Positions 45,418 to 54,770 of a DNA stretch of 64,000 nt are shown piece after piece. How positions within the stretch are numbered: the first letter of the stretch is position 1; each line of letters opens with the position of its first letter. The notes beneath the pieces were generated by a model. That model ran no database searches and was not told the DNA's origin. It worked only from the letters and a program-made list of their open reading frames with translations. Both the position numbers and the translations under genes were made by a program. The DNA comes from an uncultured Paracoccaceae bacterium (lineage in GTDB: Bacteria > Pseudomonadota > Alphaproteobacteria > Rhodobacterales > Rhodobacteraceae): positions 248,001 through 312,000 of the forward strand of contig CANKYO010000004.1 in the NCBI GenBank assembly GCA_947488175.1, read 5' to 3'.

Positions 45418-45421
45418 CGGA

Positions 45422-45787
45422 TCACTCCCACTCCAGCGCGCCTTTTTTCCACTCATAGGCAAAGCCGATGGTCAGAACGGCCAGAAACACCATCATCGAC
45501 CAGAACGCCACCATGCTGATATCGGCGAATGCGACAGCCCAGGGGAACAGGAACGCCACCTCAAGATCAAAGATGATGAACAGGATCGACACAAGGTAGA
45601 ACCGCACATCAAACTTCATCCGGGCGTCGTCAAACGCGTTGAACCCGCATTCATAGGCCGACACTTTTTCAGGGTCCGGATTGCGCACGGCGACAATAGC
45701 TGCAGCAAGGATCAGGATCAGGCCCAGCGCGATAGCCAGACCCAGAAAAATCATGATCGGCAGATATTCAGACAGCATTTCCTGCAC
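45422..45787 (-). CDS. nuoA: NADH-quinone oxidoreductase subunit A
   Basis: NuoA is a 121-residue, three-helix membrane subunit of complex I. The conserved loop reads [20 protein letters not shown], carrying the Cys of the quinone-site loop, and [20 protein letters not shown] is the helix with the acidic pair. GTG 45787 ([15 protein letters not shown]) fits an AAGGA site seven bases upstream; the ATG at 45778 is too close to its own AGGA. It is the first nuo gene but is separated from nuoB by the convergent tetR. Confidence 0.95.
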   Translation of the reverse strand: MQEMLSEYLPIMIFLGLAIALGLILILAAAIVAVRNPDPEKVSAYECGFNAFDDARMKFDVRFYLVSILFIIFDLEVAFLFPWAVAFADISMVAFWSMMVFLAVLTIGFAYEWKKGALEWE

Positions 45788-45844
45788 GGGGTGATCCTTT
45801 TCGGCGCGGCACGCCAAAAGGCGCGACTAAATTTGGCTGGGGCT

Positions 45845-45873
45845 TGCATACCCTTGCCCCCCGGAAGGGTCAA
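45845..45873 (-). promoter_or_regulatory. Candidate sigma-70 promoter of nuoA
   Basis: On the minus strand TTGACC (45873-45868) and TATGCA (45850-45845) are 17 bases apart, about 58 bases before the nuoA start. The spacer contains a G-run. There is no other good candidate in the 122-base gap before nuoA. The prediction is from consensus only. Confidence 0.4.
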
Positions 45874-45909
45874 CCAATCGCAATGTCGCAGAAGCCGGAA
45901 AAAACGGAC

Positions 45910-46851
45910 CTAGTCGGCACCATCCACAACAGGTGGACGTGGTGACAAAACCGCATTGGCCACGGACAGAAACGAAACGCCATGGGCCAGACCATTTGCG
46001 CGGCTGGGTTGGCCGGTGATCATATCGGCCGTCTCAGTCAGATTGTCCATCTGCTGATCTGTCAGCCAGAACATCAGATGCATGCCAAGGGTGAAATCAC
46101 CGGGCAGCTCTGAAATCTGGACGGTACAGCCGTTTTCGGTGGGGACAAAGGTCTCTGATGTCACCGTAACGCCGCCGCCGGGTACAACCAGCATGGTCTG
46201 CTGCTCGGTTTCGGTCAGGGAGAGTGTCTTGGCGGCCACATGGGCGACCATGGGCTGCGTCGGATTTTCAGGGTCAGCAACCTGCGGGGCAACAATCGCC
46301 ACATCAAAAAACCCGTTATCATCAGGCTTGCCGGTTATGATCCGGCCTCGGCGCGTGCCGGGCTGCAATGCAAACTGATTGCGGGCGACAGAGGCCGAAC
46401 AAGGCACGTCGATCGCGGCACGCAGGCGCAGGCGGATCGACGGGCCAACCGACATCAGCACATCAAACACAAACTGCAGCACCGCCATCAGGAAACCCGC
46501 CAAAAGCATCGACAGGGCCACCAGTATAACAAGGGCCGCGCTGGCATGCTCAACCGGGGCCAGCAGGCTCAGCGCCTTGATCCACGGGGACGCAACCGCC
46601 AACCCGGTGACCACCAGCGACAGGCTGATCGTTTCAACAGGGGCGTTGGGAAATAGCACAACATGGCCACCCACCAGCAACGCCACGGCAATCGACGCCA
46701 ATGTCGCCCGGTCCGGTGCCATGAATGACGGATCAATCAGCGATCCAATCAGGAAAACACAAACGGGAATTGCCACGGCAAACGCCACAAGGCGGCGCAA
46801 ACGGGTAATGCGATAGATCATCTGGTCTGGTGTCGGCCAATCAAACTGCAT
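45910..46851 (-). CDS. Membrane protein with C-terminal soluble domain
   Basis: A 313-residue protein with four or five hydrophobic segments in the first ~150 residues (LVAFAVAIPVCVFLIGSLI, TLASIAVALLVGGHVVLFP, ASAALVILVALSMLLAGFLM). A beta-rich soluble domain follows (QFALQPGTRRGRIITG, TMLVVPGGGVTVTSETFVP). ATG 46851 has an AAAGGGGA site. It lies between the liu cluster and nuoA, in the same direction as both. I do not recognise the family. Confidence 0.7.
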   Translation of the reverse strand: MQFDWPTPDQMIYRITRLRRLVAFAVAIPVCVFLIGSLIDPSFMAPDRATLASIAVALLVGGHVVLFPNAPVETISLSLVVTGLAVASPWIKALSLLAPVEHASAALVILVALSMLLAGFLMAVLQFVFDVLMSVGPSIRLRLRAAIDVPCSASVARNQFALQPGTRRGRIITGKPDDNGFFDVAIVAPQVADPENPTQPMVAHVAAKTLSLTETEQQTMLVVPGGGVTVTSETFVPTENGCTVQISELPGDFTLGMHLMFWLTDQQMDNLTETADMITGQPSRANGLAHGVSFLSVANAVLSPRPPVVDGAD

Positions 46852-46923
46852 GTCTGTCCCCTTTCCTGGGTCCAGACAAACCGCCAAATCAGTCAGAAGT
46901 GAGACGGAAATCTGACGATTGTC

Positions 46924-47703
46924 TTATGACGCTGTGTTCCATGCGGGTTTGCGCTTCTCAAAAAACGCCGCAATCCCTTCCGCAGCCTCATCACCATTCC
47001 ACTGCGCAATCAGCGCTTCAACCGACCGGTCCACGGTGCCTTGATCAATCACGGGCCCCAGCGACCGGGCAAACGCCTTCGCCGCGGCCACCGCACCCGG
47101 CGCGCAAGCCAGATAAGGTGCAACCTCAGCCTCCACCGCCGCATCCAGATCATCCGCCGGGACGGCTTTGGCGACCACACCCAGCGTCACCGCCTCGGCC
47201 GCATCGAACACGCGCGATGACATGAACACGCGGCGCGCATGCGCCTCGCCAAGACGGGCCAGCACATAGGGGCCAATGGTCGCCGGGATCAAACCCAGCT
47301 TCGTCTCGGTCAGCCCAAACTTTACATGATCCGCCGCAATCGCGATATCGCAGACGCAGGCCATCCCGACCCCGCCACCAAAGGCATTGCCATGGACCCG
47401 GCCAATCACCGGCTGCGGCAACGTGTTCAAAGCCCCCAGCATCCCCGCGATGGATTGCGCAGCGGCCCGCTTCATCTCCGCGTCACCCGCCATCTGGTCA
47501 CGCATCCATCCCAGATCACCGCCCGCACAAAATGACGGCCCCTGCCCGGCCAGCACCACAACGCGAATATCGCGGTCAGCAGCAATGCGGGCCGCCGCCG
47601 CGCGCAATTCATCGATCAGCGCCTGCGACAGTGCATTATGCTTCTCGGGCCGGGCCAGCGCCAATGTGGCCACGCCCCGGTCATCCACGCTCAGATCAAT
47701 CAT
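46924..47703 (-). CDS. liuC: Enoyl-CoA hydratase, probable methylglutaconyl-CoA hydratase
   Basis: A 259-residue crotonase-fold enzyme. By context it hydrates 3-methylglutaconyl-CoA to HMG-CoA in leucine breakdown. The oxyanion-hole loops are LAGQGPSFCAGGDLGWMR and VIGRVHGNAFGGGVGMACVC. The active-site acid region reads FGLTETKLGLIPATIGPYVL. The start overlaps the HMG-CoA lyase stop by four bases, which ties the two enzymes together. The specific substrate is inferred from the operon. Confidence 0.85.
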   Translation of the reverse strand: MIDLSVDDRGVATLALARPEKHNALSQALIDELRAAAARIAADRDIRVVVLAGQGPSFCAGGDLGWMRDQMAGDAEMKRAAAQSIAGMLGALNTLPQPVIGRVHGNAFGGGVGMACVCDIAIAADHVKFGLTETKLGLIPATIGPYVLARLGEAHARRVFMSSRVFDAAEAVTLGVVAKAVPADDLDAAVEAEVAPYLACAPGAVAAAKAFARSLGPVIDQGTVDRSVEALIAQWNGDEAAEGIAAFFEKRKPAWNTAS

Positions 47704-48560
47704 CGCATCCCCCGCGCTAGTGTCGCCGCCCTGGCAATCACATCACCGTCAACCCCGGTCTCAAAGCCCAGGACATGCACCCGCTCCAGCACCGCTTCGG
47801 TCGCCACATTGCCCGGTGCGCCGGGGGCATAAGGACAGCCGCCCAGCCCGCCAACCGCACTGTCGAAATCACGCAACCCCATCTCCAGCGCTGTTTCGAC
47901 ATTGGCCAGCGCCTGCCCGCCGGTATCATGAAAATGGCCCGCCAGCCCTGTTGCAGGGGCCACATCCAACACCGCCTCCAGCATGCGCGCCACCGTCTCC
48001 GGCGTACCCTTCCCGATGGTATCACCCAGCGACACCTGCATCGGGGCCACCGCCAGCAGCATCCCGGTCGCGCGCGCCACGGCGGCAGGGGCCACGGGGC
48101 CATCAAACGGGCAGTCAGTCACGCAGGACACATAGCCGCGCACCGGCACGCCCGCATCTTCGGCGGCACGCACAACCGGCGTCAGCCGCTCCACCGATTC
48201 CGCAATCGAACAGTTCAGGTTGCTCTGCGAAAACCCTTCAGAGGCTGAAATGAACACCGCCACCTCATACATCACTCCCGGTACGCGGGCGGCCACGAAC
48301 CCCTCCCAGCCGCGCATATTCGGCACCAGAACCGCATAGCGGACCCCCTCCACCGGGGTCATCGCCGCCAGCACACGGTCTGTATCGGCCATCTGCGGCA
48401 CCCATTTGGGGCTGACAAAACTGCCCACCTCGATATCGCGCAGCCCCGATGTGCTCAGCAAATCGATCAGGGCAACCTTGTCGGCCACCGGAATGACAGC
48501 CTTTTCATTCTGCAACCCGTCACGCGGGCCAACTTCGTGAAGACGCACCTGCTCAGACAC
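47700..48560 (-). CDS. liuE: Hydroxymethylglutaryl-CoA lyase
   Basis: HMG-CoA lyase cleaves HMG-CoA to acetoacetate and acetyl-CoA, the last step of leucine catabolism. The 286 residues contain HEVGPRDGLQNEK (catalytic Arg and metal Asp), GHFHDTGGQALANVETAL (metal His pair) and the cysteine signature GGLGGCPYAPGAPGN. No N-terminal targeting or lipid motif is present. A stem-loop-rich 84-base gap separates it from the GST gene upstream. Confidence 0.95.
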   Translation of the reverse strand: MSEQVRLHEVGPRDGLQNEKAVIPVADKVALIDLLSTSGLRDIEVGSFVSPKWVPQMADTDRVLAAMTPVEGVRYAVLVPNMRGWEGFVAARVPGVMYEVAVFISASEGFSQSNLNCSIAESVERLTPVVRAAEDAGVPVRGYVSCVTDCPFDGPVAPAAVARATGMLLAVAPMQVSLGDTIGKGTPETVARMLEAVLDVAPATGLAGHFHDTGGQALANVETALEMGLRDFDSAVGGLGGCPYAPGAPGNVATEAVLERVHVLGFETGVDGDVIARAATLARGMR

Positions 48561-48592
48561 CGGCCCACCCTTCTTCCGAGTTCAAATATCCC

Positions 48593-48627
48593 GGGGGAGC
48601 GCCGCAAGGCGCGGGGGCAGCGCCCCC
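48593..48627. repeat. Dispersed double stem-loop, GGGGGCGCTGCCCCC type
   Basis: A stem gcgcc-gcaa-ggcgc (48599-48612) directly precedes gggggc-agc-gccccc (48613-48627). On the minus strand the second reads GGGGGCGCTGCCCCC, and its 13-base core recurs at 55205-55217. It lies between the GST and HMG-CoA lyase genes and might attenuate transcription. Confidence 0.5.
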
Positions 48628-48644
48628 TCCCACACCGCACCGTC

Positions 48645-49295
48645 TCACGACGGGATCTCCCAAGGTGGATAAAACGCCTTGGCATAAAGCCCAGGCCCAT
48701 CCGGCAACGCCTTCCGATACGCCTCGCGCGCCTGCAACCGGCCAAACCAGGCCGACAGTTTGGGAAACTGATCCAATTCCACAAAATGCCCGGCCATGTA
48801 AACCGCCTGCCCCACGCCAATATCAGCCGCCGAAAAGGACGACAGCAAGTAATCACCGTGCAACCCCGCCTCAACCGTGCGCAGGGTCTTGGCCAACCGC
48901 TTGGCCTCAAGCTGCATCACAATGGGCGACCGCATGTGATCTTCATAAAGCGCCACATGCTGCTGGGTCAGCGCCGCCGTATGCTGCGATATCGTCTCGG
49001 CAAAATGAATCCAGTTGAGCCAGGCCGCGCGTTCATCGTGGCCTGGGTCTCGACCCAGGGCCGCGTCAGGGAAACGCTCGCACAGATATTCCGCAATCGC
49101 CCCGCTTTCGGTCAAAACCGCGCCATCAATCTCCAGCGTCGGCACCCGGCCCGTTGGGTTCAGCGACCGGTAAGGTTCCTCGCGCAGAGTCTTGTCGAAC
49201 GGATAGACCTGCAATTCAAAATCAACGCCGATCTCATACAGCAGCCACAGGCTGCGCATCGACCGTGTCTGATGACAATGATGCAAACGGATCAT
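48645..49295 (-). CDS. Glutathione S-transferase-family protein
   Basis: A 216-residue GST. The thioredoxin-like N-domain starts MIRLHHCHQTRSMRSLWLLY, with the cis-proline and glutathione-binding segment GRVPTLEIDGAVLTESGAIA near residues 49-68. The helical C-domain includes FSAADIGVGQAVYMAGHFVE, the usual SxxADI capping box. It overlaps the methylcrotonyl-CoA carboxylase alpha stop by four bases, so it is part of the liu transcript. Its substrate is not known. Confidence 0.9.
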   Translation of the reverse strand: MIRLHHCHQTRSMRSLWLLYEIGVDFELQVYPFDKTLREEPYRSLNPTGRVPTLEIDGAVLTESGAIAEYLCERFPDAALGRDPGHDERAAWLNWIHFAETISQHTAALTQQHVALYEDHMRSPIVMQLEAKRLAKTLRTVEAGLHGDYLLSSFSAADIGVGQAVYMAGHFVELDQFPKLSAWFGRLQAREAYRKALPDGPGLYAKAFYPPWEIPS

Positions 49296-51202
49296 TCCAC
49301 ATCCTCCAGCGCGACCATCAGGGCACCGGCGGTCACCTGATCGCCGGTCGCCACCGCAACCGACGCGACAACCCCGCCGCGCGGGGCGCGCAACACATGT
49401 TCCATCTTCATCGCCTCCAGCACAACCATCCGATCGCCCTCGGCCACGGTCTGCCCTGCGGCCACGACCACATCGCGCACCAGCCCCGGCATCGGGGCCA
49501 GCACCGTATCACCACCCAGACCGGCCCCCGCCCGATCAAGCGGATCGACAATATCGAATGTCAGCGTCTCCGCCCCGAACACGGTAACCCGGCTGCCATG
49601 CCGGATCGCGGGCAGACCCCAGTGATCACCATGGCGGACCAGCGTGATATCATCCTCCGCCACCGCCACAGCCACCCGATCAGGGCCAGTGATCGTCAAC
49701 CGCGCCGTCAGCGGCGCACCGGCATGGGCCAGAAGAATCTCGCGGCTCAGCGGCTGCCACAGGGCAAAGCCCGTCAGCGGACCACGCCCGATATCAGCCG
49801 CCGTCACCGCCGCCACGGCAACATCACGCAGCGCGGGAACCGGGGCCGCACAAAGCGTCGCCTCCTCCCGCGCAATCAGCCCGGTATCCACCGCACCGGC
49901 GACAAAGCCTGCATCGCGCGACAGGTGGCGCAGAAACCCCAGATTGGTCACCGTGCCTGCCACCTGCGTTGCATCCAAGGCTGACGACAATGACCGCAGC
50001 GCGGTCGCACGGTCCGGGCCATGCACGGTCACCTTGGCAATCATCGGATCATACCAAGGCGAAATCTCCGACCCGGCCTCGACACCGCTGTCAATGCGGG
50101 CCGTGTCAGGAAACACCAGATGGTCAATCGTGCCGGTCGCCGGCAAAAACCCCGCAGGCACATCCTCGGCATAAAGCCTTGCCTCAAAGGCGTGACCATT
50201 GACCCGCAGATCCTCCTGCCGGGCGGGCAATGGCTCTCCTGCGGCGACACGCAACTGCCATTCCACCAGATCGACGCCGGTGATCGCCTCGGTCACCGGA
50301 TGTTCCACCTGCAACCGCGTATTCATCTCCATGAACCAGAAGCCATCAGTGCGCAGCCCATCAGACCCATCGACAATAAACTCAATGGTTCCGGCCCCGG
50401 CATAGCCAATGGCCTTGGCCGCCGTCACCGCCGCATCGCCCATGGCCTGCCGCACGGCGGCGGTCATCCCCGGCGCGGGCGCCTCCTCGATCACTTTCTG
50501 ATGGCGGCGTTGCAGCGAACAATCCCGTTCGAACAAATGCACCGCATCGGTGCCATCCCCAAACACCTGCACCTCGATATGGCGGGGGGAGGTAATATAT
50601 TTCTCGATCAGCACATCGGCATTGCCAAAGGCGGTGCGCGCCTCGGCCTGTGCCGATGCCAGTGCCTCAGCAAACCCTTTTGCATCCTCGACCAGACGCA
50701 TGCCCTTGCCGCCGCCACCGGCCACGGCCTTGATCAGCACCGGATAGCCGATCTGATCCGCCTCACCGGCCAGAAAATCCGGGTTCTGGTTTTCGCCATG
50801 ATATCCCGGCACAACCGGCACCCCGGCCTCATGCATCAGCGCCTTGGCCGCATCCTTCAGACCCATGGCGCGAATGGCCTTGGCCGATGGGCCGATAAAC
50901 ACCAGCCCGGCAGCCTCCACCGCCTCCACGAACTCCGGATTCTCCGACAGAAACCCATAGCCCGGATGGATCGCCTGCGCCCCAGTATCAAGGGCCGCCT
51001 GCACAATCAGATCACCGCGCAAATAACTCTCCGCCACCGGCGCCGGACCAAGGCGCACCGCCTCATCCGCCTGCCGCACATGCAGGGCACCCGCATCAGC
51101 ATCCGAGTAAACCGCCACCGTGCGCACGCCCATGGCACGGGCCGTCTGGATCACGCGGCAAGCAATCTCGCCCCGGTTGGCAATCAGGATTTTAGTGAAC
51201 AT
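49292..51202 (-). CDS. liuD: Methylcrotonyl-CoA carboxylase alpha (biotin) subunit
   Basis: A 636-residue biotin carboxylase/carrier subunit that, with the beta subunit at 51978, converts 3-methylcrotonyl-CoA to 3-methylglutaconyl-CoA. The biotin carboxylase ATP-grasp has AVAGGGGKGMRLV and the EMNTRLQVEHPVTE block. The C-terminal carrier carries the biotinylation site EAMKMEH, where Lys is modified by BirA. It starts MFTKILIANRGEIACR. The assignment to methylcrotonyl rather than propionyl substrate rests on its neighbours ivd and the beta subunit. Confidence 0.92.
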   Translation of the reverse strand: MFTKILIANRGEIACRVIQTARAMGVRTVAVYSDADAGALHVRQADEAVRLGPAPVAESYLRGDLIVQAALDTGAQAIHPGYGFLSENPEFVEAVEAAGLVFIGPSAKAIRAMGLKDAAKALMHEAGVPVVPGYHGENQNPDFLAGEADQIGYPVLIKAVAGGGGKGMRLVEDAKGFAEALASAQAEARTAFGNADVLIEKYITSPRHIEVQVFGDGTDAVHLFERDCSLQRRHQKVIEEAPAPGMTAAVRQAMGDAAVTAAKAIGYAGAGTIEFIVDGSDGLRTDGFWFMEMNTRLQVEHPVTEAITGVDLVEWQLRVAAGEPLPARQEDLRVNGHAFEARLYAEDVPAGFLPATGTIDHLVFPDTARIDSGVEAGSEISPWYDPMIAKVTVHGPDRATALRSLSSALDATQVAGTVTNLGFLRHLSRDAGFVAGAVDTGLIAREEATLCAAPVPALRDVAVAAVTAADIGRGPLTGFALWQPLSREILLAHAGAPLTARLTITGPDRVAVAVAEDDITLVRHGDHWGLPAIRHGSRVTVFGAETLTFDIVDPLDRAGAGLGGDTVLAPMPGLVRDVVVAAGQTVAEGDRMVVLEAMKMEHVLRAPRGGVVASVAVATGDQVTAGALMVALEDVE

Positions 51203-51205
51203 TGC

Positions 51206-51883
51206 TTACCACCATGATGTTGATCCGTTTTCCGTCAGATGGTTGCGGACAAAGGCAGGCAGCGGCCAGGCATCATAGTCCATGTCCCGCTGCGAAATCG
51301 GGCCGAATTTGCGGGCATGGTCGTAAAGCTCCCGGTGCAGGGTGACCTCCATGCCGGCAAGGGCCGTATCAACCTTCGTCTGGGTCTCGGAGATGTTGCT
51401 TTCCAACTTCTCTCCGTCACTCTTCTCGCGCAGGAACCCCGGCAATGGCAGTGCCGACCAGACCATCTTGCCCGCCGACATCGCGACGAGCAGGACGATA
51501 TTGGCGACAAATCCGCTCACCGCACCACCCAACAGGTCCTTGCCAAGGCTCCAGCTGAACCAGCCGTTTTTCTTGCCACCCCCGGCGGCAAGGGCAGCGC
51601 GGGCCGCATCGAACTCTTGGGCAAAGCTTTCGCGGAACTGGCGCGCAAATGCCGTGCGCCCGAAATCATGTCGCCCCGCCCACACCTTCAGCTTGGGACG
51701 CACGAACATGCCCGTCCGGGACCGTTCCACGAACTGCTCGAAATCGAAGATGAAAAAATAATCCTCGGCGTCTGCGCTGTTGTGGATCAAATAGACCGGG
51801 ATATCGACGGTCTTGCCAAGCGTCGGCATCTTCACCTGCGGCAGTTGATCCCACAGCCGCTCCCTGATGCCGCGCCCCATCAT
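51206..51883 (-). CDS. Hypothetical protein with one or two membrane segments
   Basis: A 225-residue protein between the two carboxylase subunit genes, three bases before liuD. The N-terminal ~95 residues are soluble (VYLIHNSADAEDYFFIFDFE), then the hydrophobic stretch GAVSGFVANIVLLVAMSAGK at about 118-137. A charged C-terminal part follows (ETQTKVDTALAGMEVTLHRE, which may coil). No signal peptide is visible. I do not recognise the family and nothing links it to leucine breakdown except position. Confidence 0.65.
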   Translation of the reverse strand: MMGRGIRERLWDQLPQVKMPTLGKTVDIPVYLIHNSADAEDYFFIFDFEQFVERSRTGMFVRPKLKVWAGRHDFGRTAFARQFRESFAQEFDAARAALAAGGGKKNGWFSWSLGKDLLGGAVSGFVANIVLLVAMSAGKMVWSALPLPGFLREKSDGEKLESNISETQTKVDTALAGMEVTLHRELYDHARKFGPISQRDMDYDAWPLPAFVRNHLTENGSTSWW

Positions 51884-51977
51884 ATGAACAAATCCTTAAC
51901 AGCCGGCCCCTTGGGGTCCGACGCTTTGCCGACGCAAATCCGACGCAACACCGACAGCCCTTTTCGCCCCGAAACCA

Positions 51978-53555
51978 TCACATCCGGAACACGCCGAAAC
52001 GTGTCTCCTCGATTGGGGCATTCAGGGCCGCAGACAGCGACAGCGCCAGCACCTCGCGCGATTTGCGCGGGTCGATCACCCCGTCATCCCACAGCCGGGC
52101 AGAGGCATAAAGCGGGTGCGATTGTTCCGCGAACATATCAATCGTGGGCTGCTTGAACGCCGCTTCTTCCTCGGTCGACCATTCCCCACCGCCACGCTCA
52201 ATCGCGTCGCGTTTGACCGTCGCCAGCACGCCCGCCGCCTGTTCGCCGCCCATGACGCTGATCCGGGACGTCGGCCAGGACCACATGAACTCCGGGCTAT
52301 AAGCCCTTCCGGACATGCCATAATTCCCGGCACCAAAGGACCCTCCGACAACCATCGTGATCTTGGGGACTTTCGTTGTGGCGACCGCCGTCACCATCTT
52401 CGCCCCGTGCCGCGCAATCCCTTCGTTTTCGTATTTCTGCCCCACCATGAACCCGGTGATATTCTGCAGGAAAACCAACGGGATACGACGCTGACTGCAC
52501 AGCTCCACAAAATGCGCACCCTTCTGGGCGCTTTCGGAAAACAGCACGCCGTTATTGGCCACAATCCCGCAAGGCCAGCCATCAATATGGGCAAAGCCAC
52601 AGACCAGCGTCTCACCAAACCGGGCCTTGAATTCATCAAAGCGCGAGCCATCCACGACCCTGCGGATCACCTCGCGAATGTCATAGGGCGTGCGCAGATC
52701 GGCGGGAACCACATCGAACAAACTGTCCGGATCAAGCGCCGGAGGTTCCGGCGTCAACCGCTTGATATCCAAAGCCTTCTGCCGCGAACATGATGCAACC
52801 GCCTGCCGGGCTAGTGCCAGTGCATGGGCATCATCTTCGGCCAGATAATCGGCCACACCCGACAGGCGCGTATGCACATCGCCGCCCCCCAAATCCTCGG
52901 CCGACACAACCTCTCCCGTCGCCGCCTTGACCAACGGCGGCCCCGCCAGAAAGATCGTGCCCTGTTCCTTGACGATAATCGACACGTCGGCCATCGCGGG
53001 CACATAGGCGCCACCAGCCGTACAGGACCCCATGACCACAGCAATCTGGGGAATTCCCTTCGCCGACATCTGCGCCTGATTATAGAAAATCCGGCCAAAA
53101 TGATCACGGTCCGGAAACACCTCATCCTGATTGGGCAGGTTGGCACCCCCGCTATCAACCAGATAGACGCAAGGCAGATGACAGGCCTCCGCAATCTCCT
53201 GCGCGCGCAAATGCTTCTTCACGGTCATCGGATAATAAGTGCCGCCCTTCACGGTGGCATCATTGCACACAACCATGACCTCAACACCATTCACCCGGCC
53301 CACGCCAGCAATCACACCAGCACAGGGGGCAGCGCCATCATACATGCCATGGGCGGCGGTCGCGCCCACCTCCAGAAACGGCGAACCGGGGTCGAGCAAG
53401 CCCGCTACCCTGTCACGGGGCAGCATCTTGCCGCGGCTGACATGGCGCGCGCGAGACTTTTCTCCACCGCCCGCTGCGGCAAGGACGGCGGCCTCGGCAA
53501 CAGCGGTCAACGCATCCAGATGGGCCTGACGTGTGGGGTTCGCGGCGTCTTTCAT
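51978..53555 (-). CDS. liuB: Methylcrotonyl-CoA carboxylase beta (carboxyltransferase) subunit
   Basis: A 525-residue carboxyltransferase with two crotonase-like halves. The N-half has [40 protein letters not shown] and [15 protein letters not shown]. The C-half has [20 protein letters not shown] and [20 protein letters not shown]. The region after it ([20 protein letters not shown]) is typical of MCC-beta. It works with the biotin subunit at 49292. A start at ATG 53555 gives the expected length. Confidence 0.95.
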   Translation of the reverse strand: MKDAANPTRQAHLDALTAVAEAAVLAAAGGGEKSRARHVSRGKMLPRDRVAGLLDPGSPFLEVGATAAHGMYDGAAPCAGVIAGVGRVNGVEVMVVCNDATVKGGTYYPMTVKKHLRAQEIAEACHLPCVYLVDSGGANLPNQDEVFPDRDHFGRIFYNQAQMSAKGIPQIAVVMGSCTAGGAYVPAMADVSIIVKEQGTIFLAGPPLVKAATGEVVSAEDLGGGDVHTRLSGVADYLAEDDAHALALARQAVASCSRQKALDIKRLTPEPPALDPDSLFDVVPADLRTPYDIREVIRRVVDGSRFDEFKARFGETLVCGFAHIDGWPCGIVANNGVLFSESAQKGAHFVELCSQRRIPLVFLQNITGFMVGQKYENEGIARHGAKMVTAVATTKVPKITMVVGGSFGAGNYGMSGRAYSPEFMWSWPTSRISVMGGEQAAGVLATVKRDAIERGGGEWSTEEEAAFKQPTIDMFAEQSHPLYASARLWDDGVIDPRKSREVLALSLSAALNAPIEETRFGVFRM

Positions 53556-53565
53556 TCTGGTCCCC

Positions 53566-54063
53566 TCAATAGACGATCTGCATATCGCGCAAGGTCAGCG
53601 CCTGATCCGCAGTCATAGATAAAATACAGGACACATAGGCAGGACCAGCACCGGTCCCGCCGCCCCATTGCGCCGCCTCGAAACTGCATCGCGCATCGCG
53701 AAAGGTGATCCACGCCCGCTGCATATCACGCAGCGCATCGGCGATGGACGGGGCGGACAGCCCATCCTGCGTCTGCTCTCCATCGACACCCGCCGCGTCA
53801 GCGCGCACGCGCTGGTATTCGGCATTCAGCATAGCGTCCCAGACCTGCAATTCACGATCCAGACACCCCCCTATGCCCACAGTCGAAAACCCACCGGGGG
53901 TGGCCTCCATACAGGCATCGGCGGCCTGTCCGGCGCAATCGGAAGCAGCGTTCTGATCGGTGGCAGCCGACAGGCAGGCATTGATGATCTTGTCATTGAA
54001 AACCAGATCCTGCGCCGCAACAGGGGTCGCCAGCATCAACAAAAGAGTCGCGCAAAATCTCAT
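53566..54063 (-). CDS. Secreted LprI/DUF1311-like protein
   Basis: A 165-residue periplasmic protein with signal [20 protein letters not shown]. The LprI-type domain shows [17 protein letters not shown], then [20 protein letters not shown] with the family Q-W-x-FR-x-x-C pattern. Six further cysteines ([28 protein letters not shown]) would form disulphides. LprI-domain proteins include lysozyme inhibitors, but this activity is only an analogy. A second related gene lies at 55785. Confidence 0.8.
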   Translation of the reverse strand: MRFCATLLLMLATPVAAQDLVFNDKIINACLSAATDQNAASDCAGQAADACMEATPGGFSTVGIGGCLDRELQVWDAMLNAEYQRVRADAAGVDGEQTQDGLSAPSIADALRDMQRAWITFRDARCSFEAAQWGGGTGAGPAYVSCILSMTADQALTLRDMQIVY

Positions 54064-54770
54064 CCCCGATACTCCGGGTTCTCAAAATCAAACCGTGTTC
54101 CCGCCTTCCAGGCCTCGCGGTCGTTACCCTGATTGGGGATGCCGCCTTCCAACATCTTGGCCAAATGCATCAGGTTCCATGTCATGATGGTCGTGTTGCG
54201 CTGGGTGAACTCATTGTCGAAGCCAACCCGTTTGCCATCCACCTCGTCACCATAAGACGGCCCCGGCCCGGCCTCGCCGATCCAGCCGCAATCAGCCTGC
54301 GGCGGGATGGTATAGCCCAGATGCGACAGGGCATAGCCAATGGTCATCGCCGCATGTTTGATCCCGTCTTCATTACCGGTGATCACGCAACCGCCAACCT
54401 TGCCGTAATAGACCGATTGACCCTTGTCGTTCAGCACGCCGGACATGCCATAAAGCCGCTCAATCAGCACCCGGCAGACGCTGCTTTCCTCGCCCAGCCA
54501 AAGGGGGGTGCCAACGACAAGGATATTGGCCGCCTTGACCTTATCCCAAAGTGCGGGCCAGTCGTCGCGGTCCCAGCCATGTTCCGTCATATCGGGGTAG
54601 ATACCGGGTGGGATGTCATGGGACAGCATATGCACATGCTCCACCTGCACCCCGTTCTTTGCCATGATATTCGCACTGGCATTGAGCAGCAGCTTGGTAT
54701 GGCTCTCATCGGGCTTCTTCTTCAGCGACGTGTTGATGAACAACGCCTTCAGGCTTGAAAAATCACTCAT
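54060..54770 (-). CDS. Flavodoxin-fold NAD(P)H oxidoreductase-like protein
   Basis: A 236-residue flavodoxin/NADPH-FMN-reductase fold. The FMN phosphate loop is FINTSLKKKPDESHTKLLLN near residues 11-30. NILVVGTPLWLGEESSVCRV holds the second loop, and GGCVITGNEDGIKHAAMTIG the third. The start overlaps the gene at 54767 and the end overlaps the LprI-like gene, both by four bases. It could be a quinone or nitro-reductase; the substrate is not evident. Confidence 0.85.
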   Translation of the reverse strand: MSDFSSLKALFINTSLKKKPDESHTKLLLNASANIMAKNGVQVEHVHMLSHDIPPGIYPDMTEHGWDRDDWPALWDKVKAANILVVGTPLWLGEESSVCRVLIERLYGMSGVLNDKGQSVYYGKVGGCVITGNEDGIKHAAMTIGYALSHLGYTIPPQADCGWIGEAGPGPSYGDEVDGKRVGFDNEFTQRNTTIMTWNLMHLAKMLEGGIPNQGNDREAWKAGTRFDFENPEYRG

